Shown here: one piece after another, positions 36,640-46,436 of the stretch | How positions within the stretch are numbered: the stretch's first letter is position 1 | Layout: each line of letters starts with the position of its first letter | Assembly: GCF_007833215.1 (NCBI RefSeq) | Contig: NZ_CP042239.1 | Coordinates: forward strand, 3,284,001 to 3,348,000 | Origin: Sphingomonas suaedae | GTDB lineage: Bacteria; Pseudomonadota; Alphaproteobacteria; Sphingomonadales; Sphingomonadaceae | Length of the DNA stretch: 64,000 nt | Direction of reading: 5' to 3' | The notes under the pieces: model-generated | Told to the model about the DNA's origin: nothing | Seen by the model: only the letters and a program-made list of their open reading frames with translations | The model's database searches: none | Position numbers and translations under genes: made by a program

Positions 36640-37209
36640 CTATAGCTGCCGGATAAGGCGCGTCGCGCAAGCGATCCAGGGCGGGTCGGCGATCACCTGT
36701 TGCCGCGCGCCGGGACCGAGCGGGAGGATGTTGAGCCGCCCGCCTTCGCCTTCATAGGCAATCAGGCGACCGAACAGAAATCGGCCCGCCGGGCGGGGAA
36801 TGAGCACGTCGCGATTGAGCGCGTGCGCAAAGGCGTCGGGGCCGAGGCGTCGGCACCAGATCTGATCGCCCGCACGATAATCGCCGATACTGCCAGCGAC
36901 CGTGACTGCGACCAGATCGGCTTCGGCAACGGGCGGCACTATGGTGGCGGGGCGGCGGAGCGGATGCGCCCCGGCGGCGTCGAGCGACGCGGCCACCGCG
37001 ATGTCCGGGCGGTCGGGCAAGCGGACGAGATCGGCGGCATCGACCCCCAGCGCGGCGGCGATACGGTTGAGCCAGGCGACCGATACGGTGCGTGTTCCCG
37101 TCTCCAGCCGCCCGATCGTTTGCGCGGTGGTTGGCGGCGAACACCGCTCCGCCACCTCTTCCAGCGTCAATCCCTTGGCGCGGCGGACTTCGCGAATCGC
37201 GGAAATCAT
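36640..37209 (-). CDS. XRE-family transcriptional regulator
   Basis: A 189-residue protein. An N-terminal helix-turn-helix (about 1-60: LTLEEVAERCSPPTTAQTIGRLETGTRTVSVAWLNRIAAALGV) is followed by a C-terminal beta-rich domain (about 80-189) that resembles the peptidase-S24-like sensor region of some XRE repressors, though no Ser-Lys pair is clearly seen. It is divergent from the DUF6456 gene, with a perfect palindrome in the 90-base gap, so self-regulation is likely. Confidence 0.85.
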   Translation of the reverse strand: MISAIREVRRAKGLTLEEVAERCSPPTTAQTIGRLETGTRTVSVAWLNRIAAALGVDAADLVRLPDRPDIAVAASLDAAGAHPLRRPATIVPPVAEADLVAVTVAGSIGDYRAGDQIWCRRLGPDAFAHALNRDVLIPRPAGRFLFGRLIAYEGEGGRLNILPLGPGARQQVIADPPWIACATRLIRQL

Positions 37210-37221
37210 GCGTGCTCCTGA

Positions 37222-37236
37222 TAACCGATACGGTTA
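37222..37236. promoter_or_regulatory. 15-base perfect palindrome, candidate XRE operator
   Basis: TAACCG, ATA, CGGTTA (37222-37227 and 37231-37236) is a perfect 6+3+6 inverted repeat. It sits 13 bases upstream of the XRE regulator start and 64 before the DUF6456 start, in the shared divergent promoter. It is a good candidate binding site for that regulator. Confidence 0.5.
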
Positions 37237-37299
37237 AATCATTTTCCTACAAGCGTGACGTTGTGGCAAGCCCGATTCGGTAGGCAGGAGAATAAGCGG

Positions 37300-37779
37300 A
37301 TGCGGGAACTGGTCGAGCGGACGATCGAGAACGGTCATGTGGTGCGGCACGCGCCCGCACGGCGCGGGGGGCGGCGGGTGAGCGTCAACGACGCCGAATC
37401 TCCCTTGGGCTGGCTACGCTCCCGGGGCCTGATCGATGCACGCGAGTTCGAGGCGGGGGAACGGCTGCGCGCCGACTACGAAGTGGCGGCGCTGGGACCG
37501 CGCGTCACGATGCGGTGGGATGTCGCACCCGCGGCGCGACGCAGTGGTGCGCCCCCGGTGGGACTCGATCCGACGCTGGCGCAGATTTCCGCCAAGCGTC
37601 GGTTCGACGCGGCGGTGGCTGCGTTGGGGCCGGGGCTGTCCGATATCGCCTGGCGGGTGATCTGCGCGGGGGAGAGCATGGCAGTGGCCGAAAAGGGCCT
37701 GGCCTGGCCTGCACGCGCCGGGCGCGTGGTGCTGACGCTGGCGCTGGACCGGCTGGCGGATCACTACCGCCTGCCCTGA
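37300..37779 (+). CDS. DUF6456 domain protein
   Basis: A 159-residue protein. The ATG at 37300 with AGGAG before it is preferred to an upstream non-ATG start at 37255. The C-terminal half carries the family pattern AAVAALGPGLSDIAWRVICAGE and the end GLAWPARAGRVVLTLALDRLADHY. DUF6456 proteins are widespread in alphaproteobacteria and may be linked to replication or cell-cycle control; the function here is unknown. Confidence 0.8.
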   Translation: MRELVERTIENGHVVRHAPARRGGRRVSVNDAESPLGWLRSRGLIDAREFEAGERLRADYEVAALGPRVTMRWDVAPAARRSGAPPVGLDPTLAQISAKRRFDAAVAALGPGLSDIAWRVICAGESMAVAEKGLAWPARAGRVVLTLALDRLADHYRLP

Positions 37780-37783
37780 CCGC

Positions 37784-38254
37784 TCAGTTCATCAGCAGCA
37801 ATATGTCGGCGGCGGCCGCGCCCGTGTTCGCCACCCGGGCGATGAGCGGGCCGTCGCCCGGCGCGATGCGGCAGGTCAGCAACGTGCTCCCGCTGGAATC
37901 GGCACAAAGCTGGCGGCCTGCCGCGTCCATGATGGTAAGCGCGACGGGTGCTGTGCCGATGCGACGCACGGCGATGGTCGCCGCGGCATCGGCGCTGCGC
38001 GTCAGCGGCAGCGACCAGGTGCCGCCCGCCGGAACGCTCTGGCGGATCGAGGTGGGGCCGTTGCCGAGAATGCCGCGTGTCGCTTCGGCTTGCGCGGCTT
38101 CGACCTCGGCCAGAAGCTTCGGATCTCCCGCGGCGATGGCGCGTGCCTCCGCCCGCATTTCGGCGCCGGTCACCGGCCGCGGGGCGTGCTGAGCAGCGAG
38201 GGGCGCAGCAACGACGACGAGACCGGCGGCGAGGATATGGGACACGGCGCGCAT
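37784..38254 (-). CDS. Secreted hypothetical protein
   Basis: A 156-residue protein with signal peptide MRAVSHILAAGLVVVAAPLAAQ. The mature part is Ala-rich with a helical stretch (about 32-60), then beta strands and two cysteines (QLCADSS and LLTCRIA). No domain is recognised. It lies four bases after the DUF6456 stop on the opposite strand and just downstream of another unknown gene. Confidence 0.7.
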   Translation of the reverse strand: MRAVSHILAAGLVVVAAPLAAQHAPRPVTGAEMRAEARAIAAGDPKLLAEVEAAQAEATRGILGNGPTSIRQSVPAGGTWSLPLTRSADAAATIAVRRIGTAPVALTIMDAAGRQLCADSSGSTLLTCRIAPGDGPLIARVANTGAAAADILLLMN

Positions 38255-38257
38255 GGT

Positions 38258-38680
38258 TCAGGCGACCTTGGCGGCGACCGGGCCGGTCCAGACCGGTGCG
38301 CCGACGCGGAAGCGCATCTGCGGACGCGGCGTAGCGGTGAGGCCGATGCCGTTGCCGCGATAGGCGACGACCCAGCTTTCGGCGGCATAGCTGCCGGTCG
38401 ACGGGCGGGAGAAGCCATATTGGACGGCGTTGATCTCGCCCAGCATCGCCCGGTCGCCGCGCGCGAGGAGCCGGGCTTCGGCGTAAAGGGCGGCGGGGGT
38501 CGTGGCGCCGGGGGTAAAGGTTTCGCGCGGAAGTGCGGCGAGCAGCTTGGCAGCCTCGATCATCGCGAGCGGATCGGCGGCGGCGCGGGCATAGCTGGCG
38601 AGTTCACCCGACAGCGCGATGTTGCGGGCGGCGTCGATGTCGATCTGGGCGGGGTCGGCGATATGGACGGTGCGGGTCAT
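38258..38680 (-). CDS. Conserved hypothetical protein
   Basis: A 140-residue protein starting MTRTVHIADPAQIDIDAARNIALSG. The middle is Ala-rich and helical, and the end (SWVVAYRGNGIGLTATPRPQMRFRVGAPVWTG) is beta-rich. No signal peptide, membrane helix or motif is seen. It is followed by the secreted-protein gene at 38254 (3 bases apart) and probably forms an operon with it. Confidence 0.7.
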   Translation of the reverse strand: MTRTVHIADPAQIDIDAARNIALSGELASYARAAADPLAMIEAAKLLAALPRETFTPGATTPAALYAEARLLARGDRAMLGEINAVQYGFSRPSTGSYAAESWVVAYRGNGIGLTATPRPQMRFRVGAPVWTGPVAAKVA

Positions 38681-38723
38681 TGGCTCACTCCCTATTCGGT
38701 GTGTCCCGTTGGTGCCCGCCGGC

Positions 38724-41243
38724 TCAGTCGCCCGCCACTGACGCTTTCGGTCGCGCGGCGAGGAAACGGGTATAGACCCACCCGATCCCGATCAGCGCGA
38801 TGCCAAGGCCGAGGAAGGAGAGGATGCGCAGCAGCCCGTCGAGCGCGGCGGCATCGATCAGGAAGACCTTGAGCGTCACGCCCGTCAACAGGGCGAGCCC
38901 GGCGAGGCGCAGGTCACGGCCGCCGCGCCGGATGCCGAGGGCGAGCCAGACAAGCGCGAGAATGAGGAGGGCCGCGGAATAGCCATAGGTTTCGCCGGTG
39001 CCGATGGGGCCGGTGAGGAGGGAGCCGTGGGCGGCCTGGCGGACCAGGGCGAGTACCGCGAGGAAGGTGAGCACCATCGCCGCGCGCGGGCCGGTTGGCC
39101 GGGGGAGGAGGGCGTGGGCCCAGAAGGCGGCAAGCGCGACGTGGAACACTGCGGCGTTGAGCAGGGGGATGCTGCCGACGTGCTGCTCGACCAAGACCGG
39201 GTTGAAGATCACCAGGTCGAACCAGAGGAACCGCGCAGCCGCAAGCGCGAACAGGGCGGTCGCGAGCGTGACAAGATCGGTGCGGCGGCGCAGGAGCCAC
39301 GCAGCGGCGAACAGCGCCTGGGTGACGAGCATCCGCTCAACGAACCCCCAGGTGAGGAACCGCGCCTCGGTGAGGACGGCAAGCGGGAGCTTGGCGAAAT
39401 GATAGACCAGCATCAGCATGATCGCGATGGCGAGCCCGAGTGTCGCGGCGCGCATCGGGGCGAACTGGCGCCTGTCGGGCGCGAGAAGTGCGACGGCGAT
39501 AACCGGAGGCAACAGGGTACGCAGCGCATCGGCGAGCGCCGGGAGGGCGCGGGCGGGCAGCGTTTCCCCTATGATGGACTCGGCGATGAGCAGGACGTAG
39601 CCGCCGAGCGGCACCACAGCGGCGGCAACCATCGCGGCGACGCCGATCACGGGGAGGGCGAACAGGGTTCGATCGCCGGTGCGACGCGCCCACAGGCCGA
39701 GCGCGAGCGTCGCCAGCGCCAGCGGGACCGCGATCCAGTCGAACGGAAGCAGCTGTCCGATCCCCGTTGCTGCGAGAATGGCGGCGGCGAGCGCTCCGCC
39801 GATGAGGCCGGGATCGCGCTGGTCGATCGCGGCGCGGCGGCGCCAGCTGGTCCAGGCGGCGAGCGCCGCAGCGGCGAGTTCGAGCACAGCCCATTGCCAG
39901 GAAGCGAGCTGGCCCGGCGCGAACAGATTGGCGAGCAGGACCGGCCCGGCGAGCCCGCCGATCGCGAGGATGGCCCAGCTGCGCCCGCGATCGAGCAGGA
40001 GCAGTCCGGGAACGGCGAACAGGGCGGCGAGCAGCGGGGCTGCGGCCAGCGTTGCGCCGCGCTCCGGCGCGATCAGACTGGTGCCGAGCAGGACGAGCGC
40101 GAGGCCGAGTGCCGCGAGCGATCCCGAAAGATAGCGCGCGTCGCGCCAGGCGAGGAGCAGCGTCGCCGCGGCCAGGACGAGATAGAAGCCCCAGAGGAGC
40201 GCGTCGAACGCCAGCGCGGGGGCGAAGGCGAAGAGCTGGATCAGCCCGGCGAACAGCGGCCCGATATGTAGCCAGCGCGCGGTGGCTCCGGCCCGCGGAA
40301 GCGCGATGGTGGCGGCGATGGCGAGGAGCACGACGAATGCCGCCGGGGCGGCGAGGCTGCTGCTGCCCAATGCGAACAGCAGGAAATTGACCCAGGCGAA
40401 CGCCGCGACCGTTGCGGCGATGGCCAGCCAGGCCCAGCGGCGGTGGATTGCGAGCAGGAACAGCGCGGCCGTGAACAAGGCGAGATAGGTGAGCAGCGGG
40501 CCGATTCCGGCGGCGTCATAGCCCGCGACGAGCGGGGCAACAAAGCCCCCGGCCAGCGCGAGTATGGCGGTGGGCGGGCCATGGCGGAGCGCAAGGGCAA
40601 GGCCGAGCGCGGTGACCGCGAGCATCAGACCGAACGCAGGCAGCGGCCCGATGAACCGGTAGATCGCCGCCGCGATGTATAGCGTCGCATAGCTGCTTGC
40701 GATGCCTGCGCCCGCAAGCGCCTGGCCGATACGCGAGTCATCGCGCAGTGCAGGGAGGCGGCGCGCCGCCTCGCTTGCCGCGACGAGCGCAGCGGCGAAC
40801 AGCGCGGCGAGGAGCGTGCGGACGCCAGGGCCAAGCAGGCCGATCTCGATCGAATGGCGCACGAGGAAGAAGCCCGCGACCACCAGCGCGACCGCGCCGA
40901 TCCAGACCGGCAGCCGCGCGCCGATCAGCGATTCGAGGCTGGGGCGGTCGGGTTTCGGGGCGGATGCAGGCGAGACCGGGGGCGGAGCATCGGCGCGCCG
41001 GGCCGCGGGGGTGCCGAGCGCAGGCGCGGCGCGGGCGGCTGCGAGTGCGGGGTCGGTCGCCAGCCCGGGATCGACAGTGGTGGCCGGAGTCGGCGCCGGA
41101 TCGGCCGCGCGAACCGGCGGCACCTGCGCGCGCGGGCTGTGCTCGAGCCATTCGATTCGCCGCGTCAGCGCACGCACCCGCTGGCCCTGCGCAATCGCGA
41201 CAATGCCGAGCGCCACTACGGCGAGGAACAGAATGCCGTCCAT
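38724..41243 (-). CDS. DUF2339 multi-pass membrane protein
   Basis: An 839-residue inner-membrane protein with roughly 20 or more membrane helices. The start at 41243 gives an N-terminal helix MDGILFLAVVALGIVAIAQG, a short coiled-coil and a Pro/Ala linker (about 45-90). The DUF2339 signature SLESLIGARLPVWIGAVALVVAGFFLVRHSIE-like stretch follows. Its role is unknown. It is divergent from dapF. Confidence 0.88.
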   Translation of the reverse strand: MDGILFLAVVALGIVAIAQGQRVRALTRRIEWLEHSPRAQVPPVRAADPAPTPATTVDPGLATDPALAAARAAPALGTPAARRADAPPPVSPASAPKPDRPSLESLIGARLPVWIGAVALVVAGFFLVRHSIEIGLLGPGVRTLLAALFAAALVAASEAARRLPALRDDSRIGQALAGAGIASSYATLYIAAAIYRFIGPLPAFGLMLAVTALGLALALRHGPPTAILALAGGFVAPLVAGYDAAGIGPLLTYLALFTAALFLLAIHRRWAWLAIAATVAAFAWVNFLLFALGSSSLAAPAAFVVLLAIAATIALPRAGATARWLHIGPLFAGLIQLFAFAPALAFDALLWGFYLVLAAATLLLAWRDARYLSGSLAALGLALVLLGTSLIAPERGATLAAAPLLAALFAVPGLLLLDRGRSWAILAIGGLAGPVLLANLFAPGQLASWQWAVLELAAAALAAWTSWRRRAAIDQRDPGLIGGALAAAILAATGIGQLLPFDWIAVPLALATLALGLWARRTGDRTLFALPVIGVAAMVAAAVVPLGGYVLLIAESIIGETLPARALPALADALRTLLPPVIAVALLAPDRRQFAPMRAATLGLAIAIMLMLVYHFAKLPLAVLTEARFLTWGFVERMLVTQALFAAAWLLRRRTDLVTLATALFALAAARFLWFDLVIFNPVLVEQHVGSIPLLNAAVFHVALAAFWAHALLPRPTGPRAAMVLTFLAVLALVRQAAHGSLLTGPIGTGETYGYSAALLILALVWLALGIRRGGRDLRLAGLALLTGVTLKVFLIDAAALDGLLRILSFLGLGIALIGIGWVYTRFLAARPKASVAGD

Positions 41244-41347
41244 CGCGCGTCTTGTGGCAGGTTGACCGTCGCGGTGCCAGCGCGGGTTTGCGCGCGCCAA
41301 GCCGAACTGCGGTTGCGCCGGGGTGGCGGTGGCGTAGAGGTGGCGAC

Positions 41348-42286
41348 ATGGAACTGCACTTCACCAAATGCCACGGGTCGGGAAACGACTTCTGCCTGAT
41401 CGATGCCGGCGACCTGCATCTCGACGATGCCAGCTGGGGGCGGATCGCGCAGATATTGAGCGATCGGGCCGGGCCGGTGGGAGCGGATGGCATCTTGTTG
41501 CTGACGCGCGGTGATGAGTTGTCTGCGTTTGGATTCCGGGTGTTCAACAGCGACGGGTCCGAGCCGGAGACCTGTCTGAACGGACTGCGTTGCGTGGCGC
41601 GCGCCGGCTTTGAGGCTTTGGGCGTGGATGCGGCGCGGGTGCGGTTGAAGACCAGCGACGCGCAGGTGGCGCGCGAAGCCGATCTGGCGAAGGGCGTTTA
41701 TACCGTGCGGGAGACGGTGGGGCCGGTGGCGATCGACCCCGCGGCGGTGGGGGTGCGCGTCGCGGGGCCGGTGGTGGACGCGGCGATCGCGGGCGTGCCG
41801 AGCGACCGCGCCTTTACCGCGCTGGCGATGCCCAACCCGCATCTGATCGCGTTCGTCGACCGGGTCGATGTCGATGAACTGGTCGCGCTGGGCCAGTGGT
41901 GCGAGGCGGGACCGGAACTGCTGGTCGATCGCGCCAATGTGAGCTTTGTCGAGGTGCGGGGCAGCGACCTGTTCGTACAGACATTCGAGCGCGGGGTGGG
42001 GCTGACCGATGCGTGCGGCAGCGCGATGGCGGCGTCGGCCCATGCGGCGGGGCTGACCGGGCGGTTGCCGTTCGGGCAATGGCTGACGGTATTCAACCCC
42101 GGCGGTCGGGTGCGCGCGCGCGCCGAAGGACCGGTGGGCGGCGACGCGGTGACGATCGCGGGCAATGCAACGTTCGAGTGGGACGGGGTGGTCGAGCTGG
42201 ACCCGGCGACCGGCGCCGCCGGGGAGTTGAGGATCGTGCGGCGGCGCGACGATGAAGTCGCCGCGTGGGAAGCTGCCCGCGCCTAG
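41348..42286 (+). CDS. dapF: Diaminopimelate epimerase homologue (DapF family)
   Basis: A 312-residue epimerase that converts LL- to meso-diaminopimelate for lysine and peptidoglycan. Both catalytic cysteines are present: one in SEPETCLNGLRC and the other in ERGVGLTDACGS. The usual CGNG motif is CLNG here, a replacement of the glycine that helps bind substrate. Other ligand residues (N-S-D-G-S-E, MPNPHL, NVSF, ERG) are conserved. The start at 41348 is the only good ATG. It may be the sole dapF or a second divergent one. Confidence 0.85.
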   Translation: MELHFTKCHGSGNDFCLIDAGDLHLDDASWGRIAQILSDRAGPVGADGILLLTRGDELSAFGFRVFNSDGSEPETCLNGLRCVARAGFEALGVDAARVRLKTSDAQVAREADLAKGVYTVRETVGPVAIDPAAVGVRVAGPVVDAAIAGVPSDRAFTALAMPNPHLIAFVDRVDVDELVALGQWCEAGPELLVDRANVSFVEVRGSDLFVQTFERGVGLTDACGSAMAASAHAAGLTGRLPFGQWLTVFNPGGRVRARAEGPVGGDAVTIAGNATFEWDGVVELDPATGAAGELRIVRRRDDEVAAWEAARA

Positions 42287-42324
42287 AGCGCCCTGTCTCC
42301 AGAGCGCTCTGTCTCGCTTTATCT

Positions 42325-44523
42325 TCAGCTAAGCGCGGGCAGCTTGTCGAGATATTTGTCCAGCGTCAGTGGATAGTCGCGCACGCGGACACCGGTCGCA
42401 TTGTACACGGCGTTGGCAACCGCCGCGCCCGGCCCGCAGATGCCGAGTTCGCCGACGCCCTTTGCCTTGAGCGGCGAGATCACCGGATCGAGCGTATCGA
42501 GAAACACGCAATCCTGATGCGGAATATCGGCATGGACCGGCACTTCATAGCCGGCGAGGTCGTGGTTGACGAACAGGCCGAACCGCTTGTCCACCGCCAG
42601 CTCCTCCATCAGCGCGGCGCCCGCAGACATCACCATCGCGCCGATCACCTGACTGCGCGCCGAGAGCGGGTTGAGGATGCGGCCCGCATCGCACACCGCC
42701 AGCATCCGGCGAATGCGCGTCTCGCCGGTATAGGCGTCGACCGCAACCTCAGCGAAATGGGCGGCATAGGTACCCACGTCATAGTCGCGCTTGAACGCGC
42801 CGAAGCTCATGTCTCCTTCGGCCGACATTGCCCCCGCATCGGTCAGCGCGAGCGTGCGGTTGCCGAGCCTGATCTTGCCGTCCTGGAACTGCGCGGCGTC
42901 GCCGTCGAAGCCGAGCTTTTCGCCGATCGCCCGGCGCAGCGCGAGGCAGGCAGCATAGACGCCGGCCGTCGAACTTGCCGCACCCCATTGACCGCCAGAA
43001 CCGGCCGCGACCGGAAAGTCGGAATCACCGAGTTCCACCGAAACATGATCGAGCGGTACGCCCATCGTCTCGGCGGCGGTCTGCGCGATGATCGTGTAGC
43101 TGCCGGTACCGATATCGGTCATATCGGTCTGGACGGTGAGGCGCCCGTCGGCTCCCAGCTTGATCCGCGCGGCGGACTTCATCGTCGGCGCGCCGCGATA
43201 GCCCGCCGCAACGCCCATGCCGACCAGCCAGCGCCCGTCGCGGGTCGCCCCCGCTTTCGGGTTGCGCTTGCTCCAGCCGAACCGGTCGGCCCCTTCGCGC
43301 AGGCAGCGGGTCAGGTGGCGGTCGGAAAAACGCTTCTTCGGATCGCCCGGGACCATGTCCGGCTCGTTGCGGATTCGCAGTTCGATCGGATCGATGCCGA
43401 GCTGTTCGGCCAGTTCGTCCATCGCGACTTCGAGCGCGAGATGCCCCGGTGCCTCGCCCGGCGCGCGCATCGCATTGCCCTCGGGCAGGTCGAGCGTCGC
43501 GATATAGTTGGCGGTGAGCCGGTTGGCTCCGGCATAGAGTTTGGGCGTCTGCAGCGTCCCATTCTCGCCATCCTCGCCATTGAGATTGCCCGACCAGTTT
43601 TCGTGCGCGATCGCGGTGATGCGACCATCCTGTCCGGCGCCGATCCGCAGCCGCTGGATCGTCGCATGGCGATGGGTGGCATTGTTCGCCATCAGCGGGC
43701 GCTGCATCGCGATCTTGACCGGCCGCCCGGCCGCCTTCGCGCCCAGCGCCGCGAGCACGGCGTCGGCGCGGACGAACAGTTTTCCGCCGAACCCTCCGCC
43801 GATATAGGGGGAATCGACGCGGATATTCTCGGCCGGGATGCCCAGGATCTGGCTCATCGACCGCTTGGCCCAGTTGATCATCTGGTTCGAGGTCCAGATC
43901 GTCAGCCGCTCGCCCTCCCACGCGGCGATGGTCGCGAACGGCTCCATCATCGCATGGCTTTCGTCCGCAGTGTGATAGCGTGTGTCGATCTTGACCGGCG
44001 CGGCCGCGAAGGCGGCGTCGAAATCGCCCAGCGTCTTGCGATCCGGCTTGTCCCCGCTGCCCTTGGCGAGCGGCGCGTCCGGCGCGGCCTTGGCGAGATC
44101 GAACGCGCCGTCGGTGCGCTCATAGCGGGTCTGGATCAGCGCTGCGGCGGCGCGCGCCTGTTCGAAGGTTTCGGCCACGACACAGGCGATCGCCTGGTGA
44201 TAGTGCGAAATCTCGCTGCCGCCGAACAGCGGCGCATTGTTGAATTGCGGTTTGCCGACGGGCTTTGTTTCCGGCGCAGCAACGACCGCGAGGACGCCGG
44301 GCGCTGCCCTGGCAGCGGCGGTATCCATCGAAACGATCCGCCCCTTGGCGATCGCCGATCCGACGATGAAGCCATAGGCCTGGTTGGCGGCGACATCGTG
44401 GCGTTCGGCGGCATAGGGCGCGGTGCCGGTGGTCTTGAGCGGGCCATCGATGCGCGGCGTGGACTTGCCGACGATCCTGGCGGAGTCGAACACATTGGTC
44501 CCGGCGGGGGCGTCGAATTCCAT
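42325..44523 (-). CDS. Aldehyde oxidoreductase, molybdopterin-binding subunit (PaoC-like)
   Basis: A 732-residue large subunit of a xanthine-dehydrogenase-family enzyme. The active-site Glu692 lies in KGVGELGICGPGAAVANA, the same number as in E. coli PaoC. The cofactor-binding stretches GGGFGGKLFVRAD and GSGGQWGAASSTAGVYA are present. It likely oxidises aromatic or other aldehydes in the periplasm with the two partner subunits. It is the last gene of a three-gene operon with only three bases before it. Confidence 0.92.
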   Translation of the reverse strand: MEFDAPAGTNVFDSARIVGKSTPRIDGPLKTTGTAPYAAERHDVAANQAYGFIVGSAIAKGRIVSMDTAAARAAPGVLAVVAAPETKPVGKPQFNNAPLFGGSEISHYHQAIACVVAETFEQARAAAALIQTRYERTDGAFDLAKAAPDAPLAKGSGDKPDRKTLGDFDAAFAAAPVKIDTRYHTADESHAMMEPFATIAAWEGERLTIWTSNQMINWAKRSMSQILGIPAENIRVDSPYIGGGFGGKLFVRADAVLAALGAKAAGRPVKIAMQRPLMANNATHRHATIQRLRIGAGQDGRITAIAHENWSGNLNGEDGENGTLQTPKLYAGANRLTANYIATLDLPEGNAMRAPGEAPGHLALEVAMDELAEQLGIDPIELRIRNEPDMVPGDPKKRFSDRHLTRCLREGADRFGWSKRNPKAGATRDGRWLVGMGVAAGYRGAPTMKSAARIKLGADGRLTVQTDMTDIGTGSYTIIAQTAAETMGVPLDHVSVELGDSDFPVAAGSGGQWGAASSTAGVYAACLALRRAIGEKLGFDGDAAQFQDGKIRLGNRTLALTDAGAMSAEGDMSFGAFKRDYDVGTYAAHFAEVAVDAYTGETRIRRMLAVCDAGRILNPLSARSQVIGAMVMSAGAALMEELAVDKRFGLFVNHDLAGYEVPVHADIPHQDCVFLDTLDPVISPLKAKGVGELGICGPGAAVANAVYNATGVRVRDYPLTLDKYLDKLPALS

Positions 44524-44526
44524 CGG

Positions 44527-45473
44527 TCAGCTCCTCGCTTCGGCGAGCACGCCGGCGAGCGTCCGCTCGGCCAGCGTGATCTTGAACTTGTTCTCTTCGG
44601 TCGGGCGCGCATCGGCGAAGGCGCGCGCGACGACCGCGCTGGCGCCTTTCGGTAACAGCGGCTCGGCCGCCTCGACCCGCCACGGCTTCGGCGCGACACC
44701 GCCGAACGCGACCCGGCCGGTCCCGTCCTTGTGCAGCACGGCCGCCACCGACACGAGCGCGAAGGCATAGGAGCTGCGGTCGCGCACCTTGTGATACACA
44801 TGCGCGCCGCCCAGCGGCTTGGGCAGGGTCACCGCCGTGATCAGCTCGCCGGGCTCGAGCGCGGTCTCGATCTGCGGCGTGTCGCCCCACAGGCGGTGGA
44901 AGTCGGCGATCGGAATCGCCCGGGTTTCGCCATCCGGCTTGACGGTCTCGACCACCGCATCGAGTAGGCGGAGCGCGACTGCCATGTCGCCGGGATAGGT
45001 GGCGATGCAGGCGTCCGAGGTGCCGATCACGCCGAGCTGGCGGGAGAAACCGCCGATCGCTGCGCAGCCGCTGCCCGGCTTGCGCTTGTTGCAGGGCATG
45101 TTGGGGTCGTAGAAATAGGGGCAGCGGGTGCGCTGCAGCAGGTTTCCGCCCGTCGTCGCCTTGTTGCGCAGCTGGCCCGATGCGCCCGCCATGATCGCGC
45201 GGGTGAGCACCGCATAGTCGCGCCGTACGCGCTTGTCGGCGGCGAGCGCGGTGTTGCGGACCATCGCACCGATGCGCAGCCCGCCCGCGTCCGTCTCCTC
45301 GATCGTGTCGAGACCGAGCCGGTTGATATCGATCAGCTGGGTCGGCGCTTCGATCTCCAGCTTCATCAGGTCGAGCAGATTGGTGCCGCCCGCGATGAAG
45401 CGCGCGCCCTGAACCCGCGACGCCATCGCCGTGGCCTCTGCGGGCGAGCCGGCGCGGGCGTAGGTGAACGCCT

Positions 45474-45477
<4 letters not shown>
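44527..45477 (-). CDS. Aldehyde oxidoreductase, FAD-binding subunit (PaoB-like)
   Basis: A 316-residue FAD subunit. FAD contact loops are [15 protein letters not shown] and [15 protein letters not shown]. The four cysteines Cys119, 129, 138 and 157 include the pattern [21 protein letters not shown]; such an extra [4Fe-4S] cluster is a hallmark of PaoB. The start at 45477 overlaps the PaoA-like gene by four bases. Confidence 0.92.
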
Positions 45478-46106
<629 letters not shown>

Positions 46107-46239
46107 GAGTCATGCCCCTTCTTTCACATATCGTCGCCAAGCGTAACGTACCGGGCGGCAAATTGTTACCGCTGGTCGCGCGTGGGGATGCACTTGAATT
46201 CGCTTTAACCGATCAAGCGGAGCGACCGACCTGAGACGA

Positions 46240-46283
46240 ACCAAATGGGAACAAAGCGCTTGACAGCGTCACGCTCATTTGGT
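46240..46283. promoter_or_regulatory. Inverted repeat overlapping the GTA-cluster promoter
   Basis: ACCAAATG (46240-46247) and CATTTGGT (46276-46283) are a perfect 8-base inverted repeat. They bracket the -35 box and overlap the -10 box, a typical arrangement for repressor control. The binding protein is unknown. Confidence 0.5.
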
Positions 46284-46288
46284 ACATA
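46260..46288 (+). promoter_or_regulatory. Sigma-70-type promoter upstream of the small terminase gene
   Basis: TTGACA (46260-46265) is followed after exactly 17 bases by TACATA (46283-46288), close to the consensus pair. It points towards the terminase genes, about 150 bases away. Confidence 0.6.
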
Positions 46289-46379
46289 ACAGGAACGCTG
46301 AAGAATTGCGAGTCGCGGGGATCAGCCGCTGAGCGCCGGTTCGCCGCGTCTTTTGGAATGCAGGGTTGGAAATTCATCG

Positions 46380-46417
46380 AACCGGGCGGGGCGGCGACGC
46401 CTCTCGGCCCGGTTTTT
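46380..46417 (+). terminator. Leader terminator or attenuator hairpin
   Basis: AACCGGGC (46380-46387) pairs with GCCCGGTT (46407-46414), and a T run (46413-46417) follows. It lies between the promoter and the first GTA gene, so it could end a leader transcript of about 125 bases or act as an attenuator. Confidence 0.5.
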
Positions 46418-46436
46418 CGTCGGGGGAGAGGCAGGG

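Larger units (their letters stand above)
46107..46436. other. 330-base intergenic region: promoter, operator and leader hairpin before the GTA cluster
   Basis: Separates the divergent aldehyde-oxidoreductase and GTA-like gene sets. It holds a sigma-70-type promoter (46260-46288), an inverted repeat around it (46240-46247 and 46276-46283), and a terminator-like hairpin (46380-46417), each listed separately. No gene is seen. Confidence 0.7.

Noticed and set aside
42265..44655. A 796-residue plus-strand frame opposite the aldehyde oxidoreductase large subunit
   Set aside because: Antisense shadow; the minus strand gives a full PaoC-like protein with Glu692 in place.
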